Assembly: GCF_031458255.1 (NCBI RefSeq)
Contig: NZ_JAVDYC010000001.1
Coordinates: 2,427,001 to 2,491,000 of the forward strand
Reading direction: 5' to 3'
DNA: 64,000 nucleotides
DNA from: Catenuloplanes niger
GTDB taxonomy: Bacteria; Actinomycetota; Actinomycetes; Mycobacteriales; Micromonosporaceae
This document shows, piece after piece, positions 48,992 through 57,849 of this stretch. The position numbers and the translations under genes were made by a program. How positions within the stretch are numbered: position 1 is the stretch's first letter; the number at the start of each line of letters is the position of its first letter. Below the pieces are notes generated by a model. That model searched no databases and was not told the DNA's origin. It worked only from the letters and a program-made list of their open reading frames with translations.

Positions 48992-49616
48992 GGACGGCCA
49001 GGACGCGGCGGCTGTAACCCTCCGCGTCCGCCAGGCCGAGCTTGTCGAAGATCGACCGGACGTGCTTCTCCACCGCGCTCTGCGACACGTGCAGGCGCGC
49101 CGCGATGGACGCGTTGTTGTGCCCCTGCGCCATCGCGTCCAGCACGTCCTTCTCCCGCCCGGTCAGCCGGGTCAGCGGGTCCGAGTGCGTGGTCCGGCGC
49201 AGCAGCTGCCGGACCACCTCCGGATCGAACGCGGTGCCGCCCGCACCCACCCGGGCCAGCGCCTCCAGGAACTCCCCCACGTCCGCGACCCGGTCCTTGA
49301 GCAGGTAACCGACCCGGGTCCCGTGGCCGGTGAGCAGGTCGACGGCGTAGCGCTGCTCGACGTACTGGGACAGCATCAGCACGCCGATCGACGGCCAGCG
49401 CCGACGGATCTCCACGGCCGCGCGCAGCCCCTCGTCCGAGTGCGTGGGCGGCATGCGGACGTCCGCCACCACCAGGTCCGGCAGGTGCCGGGAGACGGAC
49501 TCGACCAGCGTGGCACCGTCGCCGACCGCGTCCACCACGGTGTAGCCCTCGTCGACCAGCAGCCGGCGCAGGCCGTCCCGGAGCAGTGCGGAGTCCTCCG
49601 CGATGATCACGCGCAC
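48972..49616 (-). CDS. LuxR/NarL-type response regulator
   Basis: A 214-residue protein. The receiver domain holds the phosphorylated Asp52 (LVVADVRMPP) with acidic Glu7/Asp8 (IIAEDSAL). A LuxR HTH occupies the C-terminus (LTGREKDVLDAMAQGHNNAS, then LHVSQSAVEKHVRSIFDKLG). It forms a two-component system with the histidine kinase just upstream, whose stop overlaps this ATG by 10 nt. The target genes are not evident. Confidence 0.94.
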   Translation of the reverse strand: MRVIIAEDSALLRDGLRRLLVDEGYTVVDAVGDGATLVESVSRHLPDLVVADVRMPPTHSDEGLRAAVEIRRRWPSIGVLMLSQYVEQRYAVDLLTGHGTRVGYLLKDRVADVGEFLEALARVGAGGTAFDPEVVRQLLRRTTHSDPLTRLTGREKDVLDAMAQGHNNASIAARLHVSQSAVEKHVRSIFDKLGLADAEGYSRRVLAVLRYLGE

Positions 49617-50785
49617 GGGAGCACCACCCGCACCTCGGTCGGGCCGCCGACCGGGCTGATCACCGCGAACCGGCCGTCCAGCGCGGCCACCCGCCGGGCC
49701 AGGCCGGTCAGCCCCGCACCGGCCGGATCCGCGCCACCGCCGCCGTCGTCCGACACCCGGACCGTCATGGTCTTCCTCTCCCTCGTCACCACGATCTCGA
49801 TGCGGGACGCGGACGCGTGCTTCACCGCGTTCGTCACCGCCTCGGACACCACGAAGTAGGCCGCGGTCACCACCGGCGCGGGCGGCGCGTCCGGCACGTC
49901 GTAGCGCACCGTCACCGGGATCGGCGCACGCTCCGCCACGCCGGCCAGCGCGTCCTTCAGGCCCAGCGTGTCCAGCGCGGCCGGGTAGACGCGCCAGGCG
50001 ACCTCGCGCAGCTCGTCCAGGATCTCCCGGGACTCCGCGTGCGCCTGGGCCAGCAGGTCCGCGGACTTCGCCTCGTCACCGGCCGCGCCGCTGCGCCGGG
50101 CCCGGCCGAGCAGCATGCCGAGCGCGACCAGGCGCTGCTGGACACCGTCGTGCAGGTCCCGCTCGATCCGGCGGCGCTCCGCGTCCACCGCGGCGACCAC
50201 GTCCGCCCGGGTCGCGGAGAGCTGCTCGATGCGCACGCGCAGCAGGTCGGCCGGGGTCGGGCCGAGGAAGCGGCGGGCGACGTTGCGCTCCAGCCGGACC
50301 ACGCCGATCAGCCCCTGCACGCCGAGGAACAGCGCGAATCCACAGGCGACGGCGAGGTACGTGATGATCCACGGACTGGGCGGGATGTTGTCCGGGTAGC
50401 GGCCGGTCAGCCAGTACCAGACGAAGAACACGATCGTGCCGGCGCCGTAGACGAACAGCAGCAGGATGCCGCCGCCGAGCAGGCCGACCGGCCAGCGCAC
50501 GCCGAGGTAGGCGAGCGCGCGCTCCGGACCGTACCCCCGGTAGGTCTTCGCCTCGGCGTCGCCGAACAGGCGATAGAGCCGGTGCCGCTCGAACTCGGCC
50601 AGCCACAGCACGGTGCGGGCCAGCCGGTGCATCGACGCCTCCCGCGCGGACGGCCAGGCCAGCGCCGGCGCCAGCACGATCCCCCCGGCGGCCAGCCCGG
50701 CCAGCGTGGCGACCGCGGTCAGCGCACCGACCGCCAGGCCCCAGACCAGACGCGCACTCGCGACGACCGCGCCCCAGATCCGCAC
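49607..50785 (-). CDS. Membrane sensor histidine kinase, NarL-partner (HisKA_3) type
   Basis: A 392-residue kinase. About four hydrophobic segments occur in residues 5-175. The HisKA_3 phosphorylation motif is RRRIERDLHDGVQQRLVAL (His near 225), and the HATPase block is VSEAVTNAVKHASASRIEI and VRVSDDGGGGADPAGAGLTG. No large extracellular sensor is present, so the signal is probably perceived in the membrane. It is coupled to the response regulator. Its start is 32 nt from the MarR stop, so the three genes may be co-transcribed. Confidence 0.92.
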   Translation of the reverse strand: MRIWGAVVASARLVWGLAVGALTAVATLAGLAAGGIVLAPALAWPSAREASMHRLARTVLWLAEFERHRLYRLFGDAEAKTYRGYGPERALAYLGVRWPVGLLGGGILLLFVYGAGTIVFFVWYWLTGRYPDNIPPSPWIITYLAVACGFALFLGVQGLIGVVRLERNVARRFLGPTPADLLRVRIEQLSATRADVVAAVDAERRRIERDLHDGVQQRLVALGMLLGRARRSGAAGDEAKSADLLAQAHAESREILDELREVAWRVYPAALDTLGLKDALAGVAERAPIPVTVRYDVPDAPPAPVVTAAYFVVSEAVTNAVKHASASRIEIVVTRERKTMTVRVSDDGGGGADPAGAGLTGLARRVAALDGRFAVISPVGGPTEVRVVLPCA

Positions 50786-50817
50786 TCATACAGGCTAATG
50801 GGTGCGGTTTTCCGCAG

Positions 50818-51363
50818 TCAGCGCTTCTTGCCCTCGACGCTGGGCAGGTCACCGAGCGCCAACAGCACCTCGCGCAGCGCGTCGGCCGCGGCGCGGGCCG
50901 CCTCCGGGCTGACCCGGGCCAGCACGGCGTGCTGCGCCTCGGCCTGCGCGCGCACCGCGGCCTCGGCGGTCGCCATGCCCTGCTCGGTGAGCCGGACCCA
51001 GGTGGAGCGGGCGTCGCGATCATCCGCCTCCTTGACCACCAGCCCGTCCTCCACCAGGCGGCGGAGCAGGTTGCTGGTGCCGCCGGAGGAGAAGCGCAGC
51101 CGGTCGATCAGGTCGACGGGCCGCAACCGATACGGCTCGCCGGCGGCCCGGAGCACGGACAGCACCTCGTGCTCCGCCTTGGTGAGCCCGAGCGCGGCCA
51201 GGCTCGCATTGGTCGCCTCGTGGATCAGGATGCTGAGCCGGGAGGCGCGCTTGCACAGCTCCAGCTCGACGCCGGCGAATGTGGGCAGGTCCGCCCGCCA
51301 CGCCTCGACGAGCGCGTCGACGGCGTCCCGGCGTGCGGTGGCCTCGTTCACGAGGTCCAGCAT
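50818..51363 (-). CDS. MarR-family regulator
   Basis: A 181-residue winged-HTH protein (LGLTKAEHEVLSVLRAAGEP, LRFSSGGTSNLLRRLVEDGL, then the wing VKEADDRDARSTWVRLTEQG). MarR proteins are usually ligand-released repressors of a divergent gene. The divergent gene here is the shortened amidohydrolase, and AAAGCTTT palindromes lie between them. The target could also be the regulator itself plus the kinase-regulator pair downstream. Confidence 0.92.
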   Translation of the reverse strand: MLDLVNEATARRDAVDALVEAWRADLPTFAGVELELCKRASRLSILIHEATNASLAALGLTKAEHEVLSVLRAAGEPYRLRPVDLIDRLRFSSGGTSNLLRRLVEDGLVVKEADDRDARSTWVRLTEQGMATAEAAVRAQAEAQHAVLARVSPEAARAAADALREVLLALGDLPSVEGKKR

Positions 51364-51383
51364 ACATTTCCTCTTGCATCGCG

Positions 51384-51413
51384 AAAGCTTTGCGGATAGC
51401 TTTTTGAAAAGCT
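51384..51413. promoter_or_regulatory. MarR-type operator between divergent genes
   Basis: AAAGCTTT (51384-51391, perfect 8-bp palindrome) and AGCTTTT-TG-AAAAGCT (51398-51413, perfect 7-bp arms) lie 21-50 nt upstream of the MarR start, in a distinctly AT-rich island. The shared AGCTTT half-sites suggest a paired operator. Binding by the adjacent MarR protein is inferred. Confidence 0.65.
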
Positions 51414-51443
51414 TTCCGGGTTCACCTGAGGGAGGGGTAGCAC

Positions 51444-51926
51444 ATGATCGTCCTCCGCAACGGCCACGTCATCACCATGGATCCGCAGCTCGGCGAGCTG
51501 CCCGCGACCGACGTGCTCATCTCCGGCGGCCGGATCGAGGCCATCGGCCCCGAGCTCCCCGCCGAGGGCGCCACCGAGATCGACGTCCGCGGCGAAGTGG
51601 TGCTGCCCGGCTTCACCGCCGGTCCGGACACGTTCCGCCGCCTGCGCGCCGCCCTGCGCACCGAGCGCGCCGCCTGCGCCCCCGCCGCCGGCACCGCCCC
51701 GGTCACCGAGGCCGCCACCGAGACGCTGCGCACGGCCACATCCGGCTCGCTGAGCGTGGGCCAACGCGCCGACATCGTCACGCTCGGCGGCCTCGAGCAC
51801 GTCATGGACCTCTCCCGCCTCGCCGGCGCGGTCATCACGTCCCTCGGCCCCGACGACGTCCGCACGGTGCTGATCGGCGGCCGCGTCGTCCGCGGCGGCC
51901 CGGCCCTCGCGACCACGGCCGCCTGA
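51444..51926 (+). pseudogene. Amidohydrolase remnant with catalytic barrel deleted
   Basis: A 160-residue ORF that joins the two ends of an amidohydrolase. The first 60 residues are the N-terminal beta-sandwich strand set (VLRNGHVITMDPQLGELPA, then VLPGF, normally followed by a metal-binding HxH). The last 75 are the usual C-terminal part (LRTATSGSLSVGQRADIVTL, VLIGGRVVRGG). The whole metal-binding TIM barrel, about 300 residues, is missing, and where VLPGFVDTHxH is expected the text reads VLPGFTAGPDTF. The frame is still open, so it may be expressed under the MarR operator, but it cannot be a normal hydrolase. Confidence 0.75.
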
Positions 51927-51950
51927 GGACCCAACGGATCAAAGCCCTTC

Positions 51951-52024
51951 TTCCCGCTTCCGGCGTGGTCGCTCCGGGCTTGCTCCCGCGGGCACCGGTC
52001 GTCGCTGGCGCTCCTCCCTGCCGG
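51951..52024 (+). repeat. Dispersed 3'-end repeat, copy B
   Basis: A 74-bp element, 68 of 74 bases identical to copy C by eye. It starts TTCCCGCTTCCGGCGTGGTC and ends GCTCCTCCCTGCCGG. It begins 24 nt after the stop of the amidohydrolase remnant and has that gene's orientation. Confidence 0.85.
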
Positions 52025-52129
52025 CTCCGCCGTGCTCACCTCAACCCCACACCCGGCCACACCACCGGCAGCCGCATCCGGCGCCACAGCGGCGACCGCA
52101 CCGGCATCGCGGACGACAGTCGCTCCGAT

Positions 52130-52330
52130 TACCACAGGCGGCGGCCGCATCGGGCATCGCAGGCGGCAACCGCACCGGCGGCCACAGGCGGCAGCCACAC
52201 CGGGCAACCACACACCGGGCGTCGCGGACGGCAACCGCTCTGGCGACCACAGGCGGCAACCTCGCCGGGCATCGCAGGCGGCAACCGCAACCGGTAACCG
52301 CAGGTGGCGGCCATTCGGCATGGCCGGGTA
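52130..52330. repeat. Imperfect short tandem repeats (GGCGGCAACCGCACCGG-like)
   Basis: About ten imperfect copies of an 18-22 bp motif alternating GGCGGCAACCG and CACCGGGC/GCATCGCAGG. Probably a decayed minisatellite. Confidence 0.6.
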
Positions 52331-52517
52331 GCGGTGAAGTTCGCATGGCCGGGCAGCGGCCGGCGCCGATCGCCACGGATGCCGCCGCCGGCGGCTGAAG
52401 ATACCGGCTACTGCCGCGCGCTGCGGATCGTTGCCTTGCCGGACGCTCCTCGCCCTCCGCGGGCGAGCCAACCCGCAGGGCTCGGTGATGATCCAGGGGG
52501 AACGTTTCAGCAGCCGC

Positions 52518-52548
52518 GGGACTTCGTGCCCGAAATTTCCGCATAAAG
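52518..52548 (+). repeat. Dispersed CCCGAAATTTCG element, copy 3
   Basis: GGGACTTCGTGCCCGAAATT continuing to TCCGCATAAAG closely matches 13906-13937, with one base missing in the hairpin and a CG/GC swap near the end. It is also next to tandem repeats and outside genes. Confidence 0.75.
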
Positions 52549-52639
52549 GCGCCAGATAGGTGCTTGCCGCGCCGGATGATGCCGCTGTGCCGCCTGGTCG
52601 TCGCCACGACGGAACCGGTCACGCCTGTCGCCGCGACGG

Positions 52640-52795
52640 GATGGACCGGCTCGACGTGCAGCCGACCGACGGCGATCCATCACGTCCACCGGCGCAACAG
52701 GACCGACCGGCTCCACGCGCAGCCGACCGGCCGCGATCCATCACGCCCACCGGCGCAACAGGACCGACCGGCTCCACGCCCAGCCGACCAGCTGT
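52640..52795. repeat. 61-bp tandem repeat, about 2.5 copies
   Basis: The unit contains GCGATCCATCACG, CCACCGGCGCAACAGGACC and GACCGGCTCCACG. Copies starting at 52672 and 52733 are nearly identical, with partial copies on each side. Confidence 0.8.
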
Positions 52796-53074
52796 GATCG
52801 ATCGTGCCCGCCGTCACGGCGCAACCGCTGGCTCGATGCGCGTCCCGGCGACGGCGCTCGACCGTATCCGGTGCCGCGGCGGGACCGGCCGTGTCCGGTG
52901 CCATGTCCGGGGTGATCGGCTCGGGGGGGCGGGCCGGCCGGTGGTGGGCCGGGGTCGTCGGGTCAGGTGCGGAGAGCATCTCGGTGGGGGTGGCCAGCAG
53001 GTGTCGCGCGTCGTGATCCGGGTCGGGCCGAGGCGGGGTGGGGTGTGGGCGGTCTGGACGGGCCGGCCACGGAA

Positions 53075-53148
53075 CCGGCAGGGAGGAGCGCCGGCGACGA
53101 CCGGTGCCCGCGGGAGCAAGCCCACCGTGACCACGCCGGAAGTGGGAA
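53075..53148 (-). repeat. Dispersed 3'-end repeat, copy C
   Basis: A 74-bp element in minus orientation, near-identical to copy B. It begins 12 nt after the stop of the SWIM gene, in that gene's direction. Confidence 0.85.
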
Positions 53149-53160
53149 ATCGTCTTCGGT

Positions 53161-53712
53161 CTAGGAGTTTTTGATCGTGCGGGCGGTGGGCAGGCCGGCG
53201 GCGGTGAGCAGCGCGGATTCCAGCCGGGGGTCGACGGCGGCGTGCTGGGCGAGCAGGTGGGCCAGCGTGGCCGGCGGGAGGGTGGCGGCCACGCCGGCGA
53301 GGCGGCGGATCGTGGACTCCGGCGACTCGGGCTGCCGGGCCGGGGCCTCGCCGGGCGCGGTGGTGCCGGGTGTGGTGTCGGTGGCGGGATCGTCCAGGGT
53401 GTCCGGCAGGGTCGCGTCGGGCGACCAGGGGAAGGCCTCGTTGAGCGCGGCGACCACGACGGCGACCAGGTGCACGCAGAAGTTCTCCGGGCCGGCCGCG
53501 ACCGTGCCGCACTCGCAGCGGCCGGTCAGCGTGCCGTCGACGAAGCCGGCCCAGGCCCGCTGCGGGGCCGGGCTGTCCTGGCCGACGGTGCCGAGCGCGC
53601 CGCCGGAGTGCGGGCGCAGGTCGTCCAGGTCCTCCGCGACCGCGTAGGCCACGTCGAGGATCTCCGGGGCCACGTCGGCATGCAGGGAGTCAAAGTCGAT
53701 CAAGACCACCAT
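53161..53712 (-). CDS. SWIM zinc-finger protein
   Basis: A 183-residue protein from ATG 53712 (a TTG at 53721 would add three residues). The SWIM motif CxCx(n)CxH is clear (GRCECGTVAAGPENFCVHLVAV, near residues 65-85). The C-terminal part is Pro/Thr-rich then helical (STIRRLAGVAATLPPATLAH). SWIM domains bind nucleic acid or proteins and occur with helicases and transposases. The gene starts 30 nt after jetC, in the place where jetD would be expected, and may be the last gene of that operon. Confidence 0.75.
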   Translation of the reverse strand: MVVLIDFDSLHADVAPEILDVAYAVAEDLDDLRPHSGGALGTVGQDSPAPQRAWAGFVDGTLTGRCECGTVAAGPENFCVHLVAVVVAALNEAFPWSPDATLPDTLDDPATDTTPGTTAPGEAPARQPESPESTIRRLAGVAATLPPATLAHLLAQHAAVDPRLESALLTAAGLPTARTIKNS

Positions 53713-53742
53713 GTGGCCCAACGTACCCGCTCAAACTTGTGT

Positions 53743-56700
53743 CTATTGCGTCCTGGGCTCGTCGGCGGGCAGGAAGTCCTGGCCGGTCCAGACGAAACGG
53801 GCGGTGGTGACCGCCTCGTCGCCGTCCACGTCGCCCGCGATCAGCTGGTGGATGGCGATGCCGTCGACCTCGGAGTACGTGCACCACTCCTGGTCGGAGG
53901 TGAGCATCAGGTCCAGGTCCAGGCCGGTCAGCACCTCCATCAGCTGGCCGCGGTTCATCTGGTCGACGCCGACGAACACCTCGTCCAGCAGGATCAGCCG
54001 TGGCGCCTCCGGTGCGGCCCGGTAGTGCGCGGCCGCAGCCGCGAACAGCGGCAGGTGCAGCACGATCGCCTTCTCGCCGCCGGACTTCGCACCGTGCTGC
54101 TTGCGGGTGACCGGCGCCCACTCCTCGCCACCGGAGCGCATCTGCACCACGAACCGGTGCCAGCGGCGGTAGTCGAGCACCTCGCTGAGCTGCTGGTCCC
54201 AGCCGGTCGCGGCGCCGGTGGTACGCAGCTCGTCGATCCGGGCGCGGAAGAAGTCGTGCAGCACCGTGCGCTCGTCGTCGGAGAGCGTGGACGGATCGGC
54301 CATCAGCAGGTCGCGGGCCTGCTTGAGGCCGGGGCCCAGCTCGGGGTTGACCTCCCAGACCAGGCGCACGCCCAGGCCGGAGACCGTGCGCACCTGCTCC
54401 AGCTGCGCGCTGACCTGGCGGACCAGGCCGGTCGCCTGCCGGATCCGCTCGGCCACGTGCCGCCGGGTGTCGCCGATCAGCGTGCGGTCGAAGAGCGTGG
54501 CCTCCTCCTCGCCGAGGCGGGCGCGGGTCTCGTCGCGTTCCGCCGTGACCCGCGCGGCCAGCTGCCCGGGGCTGATCCGCAGGCCGTCCACGGTGGCCGA
54601 GACCACCTGCACGTCGCACTGCTCGTCGGCCTCCATCGCGAGGTCGGCGTAGCCGGTCAGCGACTCGCGGATGGTGTGCAGCACGTCGGCCAGCGCGCTC
54701 TCGTCCTGGCGCAGGTGCCGCGGGCCGTGCGGCAGCCGGCCGCACTCCTCCGCGATCGCGCGCGCGGCCTGCAGCGTGGCGGTGACCGCGCCCAGCCCGG
54801 TCAGCCGCGTCTCCAGGCCAGCGTCCGGGCCGAGCAGCCCGGCCAGCCGGGCCAGCCGGGCGACCGCCTCGTCGCGGTCGGCCGTGGCGGCGTCCCGGGT
54901 GCGCTCCGCGGCCTCGGCGCGCGCGTTCAGGTCGCTGATCCGGCTGATCAGCTCGTCGTGGCGGGGGCGCAGCGCGCGCTCGTCCCGGCGCAGCGTCTCG
55001 GCCCGCGACCGCAGCACGTCCACCTGGTCGAGGACCGCGCCGAAGTCGCTGCCGACCGCGCCCTCCACCGACTCCAGGCGGGTCTGCGCGGCCTCGGCCT
55101 TCTCGCGCGCGGCCGCCAACGTCTCCTCGGCCTCGGCCGCGGCGGCCGTGGACCGGGTCGCCGCCTCCTCCGCGTCGGCCAGCCGGTCGGCCGCGGCGTC
55201 CCGGCGGGCGCGGTCGGCCAGCCATCCCTCGCCGGCCTGGCGCAGTGCACGCAGCGCGTCCGCGAGCTGGTCCAGGTCACCGGCCGTGGTCGGCAGGCTC
55301 TGCCGGGAGCCGGTCAGCGTGAGCTCGCGCAGCGTGGCGCGGGCCGTCTCGTCCGCCGCGGCCAGGTCCGACTCCGCCTCGGTGAGCTGGTCCTGCAGCG
55401 CGGCCAGCCGCAGCTCCGCGCGCTGCACCACCTCGAGCGCGCGGGCGCCGTCGGCCAGGGACGGGCGGGCGGCCGCCTCCGCGTCCAGCGTGGCGCGTTC
55501 GGTGCGCAGGCCGGCGATCGCCATCGCGACCTTCTCCCGGGCCGCGTCCAGCGTGGCCAGTTCGCCGGCCAGCTCGGCCAGGCGGCGCTGGCGGGCCCGC
55601 TCGCGCGCGTCCGCGCCGAGGAACTCGGCCTCCGGCTTGGCCCAGCTGCCGTACGCCGGGCCGAGCCGCCAGGTGCCGTCCGCGCCGACGCCGGCGCCGA
55701 GCCGGGGCGCGGTCTCGCCGTAGCCGATCGCGTTCAGGATCTGCCGGACCACGGTGGGCGCGACCGGGGCCGCCTCGCCGCGCTCGACCGGCGCCACGTC
55801 CAGCACGGACAGCAGCGAGTCGCCGGCCGCCGGGACCGCGCCCATCGACGCGACGAACGAGTCGTGGCCGTCCGCGGCCAGCCCGATCGAGCCGTCCGGC
55901 CGGATCCACGCGTCCAGCAGGCCGGACGCCTGCAGCGCGGCCTCCACCGCGGCCTGGGTGGCCGGCGGCACGCCGTCGTGCCAGGCGACCACGCGCCAGA
56001 GCGGCGCGCCGGGACGGTTCGCGTCGCGGGCCGCGGTGCGCTGCGGCGGCGCGGCCGGGTCGCCGGGCGGGCGGCGGGTCAGTGCGGCGTACTCCGCGGA
56101 GAGCGGCGTGCGCTTGGCCAGCAGTTCACGGTCGCGGGCCATGCCGGCGGTGTGGTCGGCCGCGATCCGCTCCCGGACCTCCGCGATCACGTCACCCATC
56201 AGCGCGGCCAGCGCGACCTCGTCCGCGCCCAGGTCGGCCAGGACCGGGGCGACCGGCGCGACCGGAAGCACGGTGCAGGCGGACGCCCAGGCGGCGATGC
56301 CCTCCCGGTGGGTGGCGACGCGTTCCTCGTACGCCTGACGGGCCGCGGCGAGCGTGGCCTGCACGTCGTCCCGGTCGGCCGCGCGGGCCTCCCGGCGGGC
56401 CGCGGCGCGTTCCCGCTCGGCGGCGGCCCGGGCGTGCGCCACGATCGCGGCGCGGACCTCCTCGACCTGGCCCTCGCGGCCGAGCAGCACGCCGCGCAGC
56501 AGCGCCCGCGCCTGGTCGATCGGCTCGTCCGCGAGCGGCTCGACCAGGCCGGCCAGGCCAGCGCGCCGGGCCAGCGCGCTGGTCTCGTGCCAGGACCGTT
56601 CGACGGCCGCGGACGCGGACGCCAGCTCGGTGCGGCGGGTCTCGGCGCGCTCCGCGTCGCCGGTCGCGTCCGCGCGCCGGGCCGCGCCGGACGCCTCGGC

Positions 56701-57849
56701 CGCGGTCGCCGCCCGTTTCGCCTCGCGCAGCGCGGCCCGGAACCCGTCCAGCTGCTGACCGTCGCGGTAGGCGGCGCTGTCACGCAGGCCGCCGATCGCC
56801 TCCTCGGTCAGTGCGACGTCGCGCTCCAGCTCCTCGCGCCGCGCGGTCACCTCGGCCAGCTCCGCGACCGCGGCCGCGTGCGCGTCCCGCTGCCGGGCCG
56901 CCTCGCCCGTGACCTCGTCCAGTTCCGCGTCCGCGTTGATCAGGTCGGCGGCGCCGCGGCGCAGCGCGCGGCGCGCGTACTGCTGCTGGCGCTCGGCCAG
57001 CCGGGTGGCCGCGTCGACCTCGGCGTCCAGCGCGCTGAGCCGTTCCCGGCTGCGGTCCAGCCGCTCGAAGCCCTCGGCGATCTCGGCGAGCCCGGCCGGG
57101 TCGAGCGGCGGCAGCGCGCGGGAGAGCACCTCGGAGAGCGCGTCCGGGTTGAGGTGCTCGGAGAGCTTCGGCGTCCGCAGCTGCAGCAGCGTGGCGATCA
57201 GCGCCTCGTACTGCGAGTCGGACAGGCCGCGGAAGACCGCCTCGCGAACCGCGCGCCGGTACGGCTCGGCGCCGGGGTGCACCGCGCCGTGCCCGTCCAG
57301 CGCCGCCGCCAGGTCGGCCTTGGTCAGCGGCACGTTGCCGGCCTTGACCAGCGAGAACCCGCCGGGCACACCGACCCGGGAGCCGGTGGTGAAGAACGTC
57401 GCGTCGACGGTACGGGTGTTCGACGACGCCGCGAGCCGGGCGCCGCAGGTGAACCACTCGGCCGCGCCGTCCGGCCCGGTGCGGCCGAACTCCAGCCACA
57501 CGTAGCCGACCCGGGTGGTGTGCGGGTAGCCGTCACCCATCAGGTTCCAGTGCATGGTGCGCTCGGAACCGCCGAACGTGGACAGCCGGGACGGGCGCAG
57601 CGACGCGTCGAACAGGAACGGCAGCAGCAGCTCCAGCGCCTTGGACTTGCCGGTGCCGTTCGGCCCGCGCAGCAGCAGCCGCCCGTGGTGGAATGTGAAG
57701 ACCTCGTCGAAGTAGCGCCACACGTTGAGCACGCCGGCCCGGGTCGGCGCCCAGCGGTCCGAGCGCAGCTGGCCGGCCAACTGCCGCGCGACCGCGACCG
57801 CGAACGGGTCGTCGGACGGCTGCTGCTGGGGCAGGGTCAGCAGGGTCAT
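53743..57849 (-). CDS. jetC: Wadjet type II JetC, SMC/MukB-like ATPase (TIGR02680)
   Basis: A 1368-residue SMC-like protein from ATG 57849, normal for TIGR02680. Walker A is RGPNGTGKSKALELLLPF (residues 61-78). Long coiled coils fill about 270-620 and 780-1150. The signature-like AKSGGEKAIVLHL and Walker B LILLDEVFVGVD lie in the last 120 residues. JetC, with JetA and JetB, forms a MukBEF-like loop extruder that recognises plasmids; the JetD nuclease then cuts them. It overlaps jetB by 4 nt (ATGA). No jetD follows. Confidence 0.92.
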   Translation of the reverse strand: MTLLTLPQQQPSDDPFAVAVARQLAGQLRSDRWAPTRAGVLNVWRYFDEVFTFHHGRLLLRGPNGTGKSKALELLLPFLFDASLRPSRLSTFGGSERTMHWNLMGDGYPHTTRVGYVWLEFGRTGPDGAAEWFTCGARLAASSNTRTVDATFFTTGSRVGVPGGFSLVKAGNVPLTKADLAAALDGHGAVHPGAEPYRRAVREAVFRGLSDSQYEALIATLLQLRTPKLSEHLNPDALSEVLSRALPPLDPAGLAEIAEGFERLDRSRERLSALDAEVDAATRLAERQQQYARRALRRGAADLINADAELDEVTGEAARQRDAHAAAVAELAEVTARREELERDVALTEEAIGGLRDSAAYRDGQQLDGFRAALREAKRAATAAEASGAARRADATGDAERAETRRTELASASAAVERSWHETSALARRAGLAGLVEPLADEPIDQARALLRGVLLGREGQVEEVRAAIVAHARAAAERERAAARREARAADRDDVQATLAAARQAYEERVATHREGIAAWASACTVLPVAPVAPVLADLGADEVALAALMGDVIAEVRERIAADHTAGMARDRELLAKRTPLSAEYAALTRRPPGDPAAPPQRTAARDANRPGAPLWRVVAWHDGVPPATQAAVEAALQASGLLDAWIRPDGSIGLAADGHDSFVASMGAVPAAGDSLLSVLDVAPVERGEAAPVAPTVVRQILNAIGYGETAPRLGAGVGADGTWRLGPAYGSWAKPEAEFLGADARERARQRRLAELAGELATLDAAREKVAMAIAGLRTERATLDAEAAARPSLADGARALEVVQRAELRLAALQDQLTEAESDLAAADETARATLRELTLTGSRQSLPTTAGDLDQLADALRALRQAGEGWLADRARRDAAADRLADAEEAATRSTAAAAEAEETLAAAREKAEAAQTRLESVEGAVGSDFGAVLDQVDVLRSRAETLRRDERALRPRHDELISRISDLNARAEAAERTRDAATADRDEAVARLARLAGLLGPDAGLETRLTGLGAVTATLQAARAIAEECGRLPHGPRHLRQDESALADVLHTIRESLTGYADLAMEADEQCDVQVVSATVDGLRISPGQLAARVTAERDETRARLGEEEATLFDRTLIGDTRRHVAERIRQATGLVRQVSAQLEQVRTVSGLGVRLVWEVNPELGPGLKQARDLLMADPSTLSDDERTVLHDFFRARIDELRTTGAATGWDQQLSEVLDYRRWHRFVVQMRSGGEEWAPVTRKQHGAKSGGEKAIVLHLPLFAAAAAHYRAAPEAPRLILLDEVFVGVDQMNRGQLMEVLTGLDLDLMLTSDQEWCTYSEVDGIAIHQLIAGDVDGDEAVTTARFVWTGQDFLPADEPRTQ

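Larger units (their letters stand above)
51927..53160. other. Gene-free repeat island between amidohydrolase remnant and SWIM gene
   Basis: About 1.2 kb with no credible gene. It holds two copies of the 3'-end repeat (one at each edge, facing inward), imperfect short repeats, one copy of the CCCGAAATTTCG element and a 61-bp tandem repeat. ORFs here are low-complexity. The position next to an incomplete Wadjet operon makes a past deletion or insertion plausible. Confidence 0.8.

Noticed and set aside
53161-53712. A diverged jetD
   Set aside because: The protein is too short and carries a SWIM zinc finger; no Toprim-like acidic motifs are visible.
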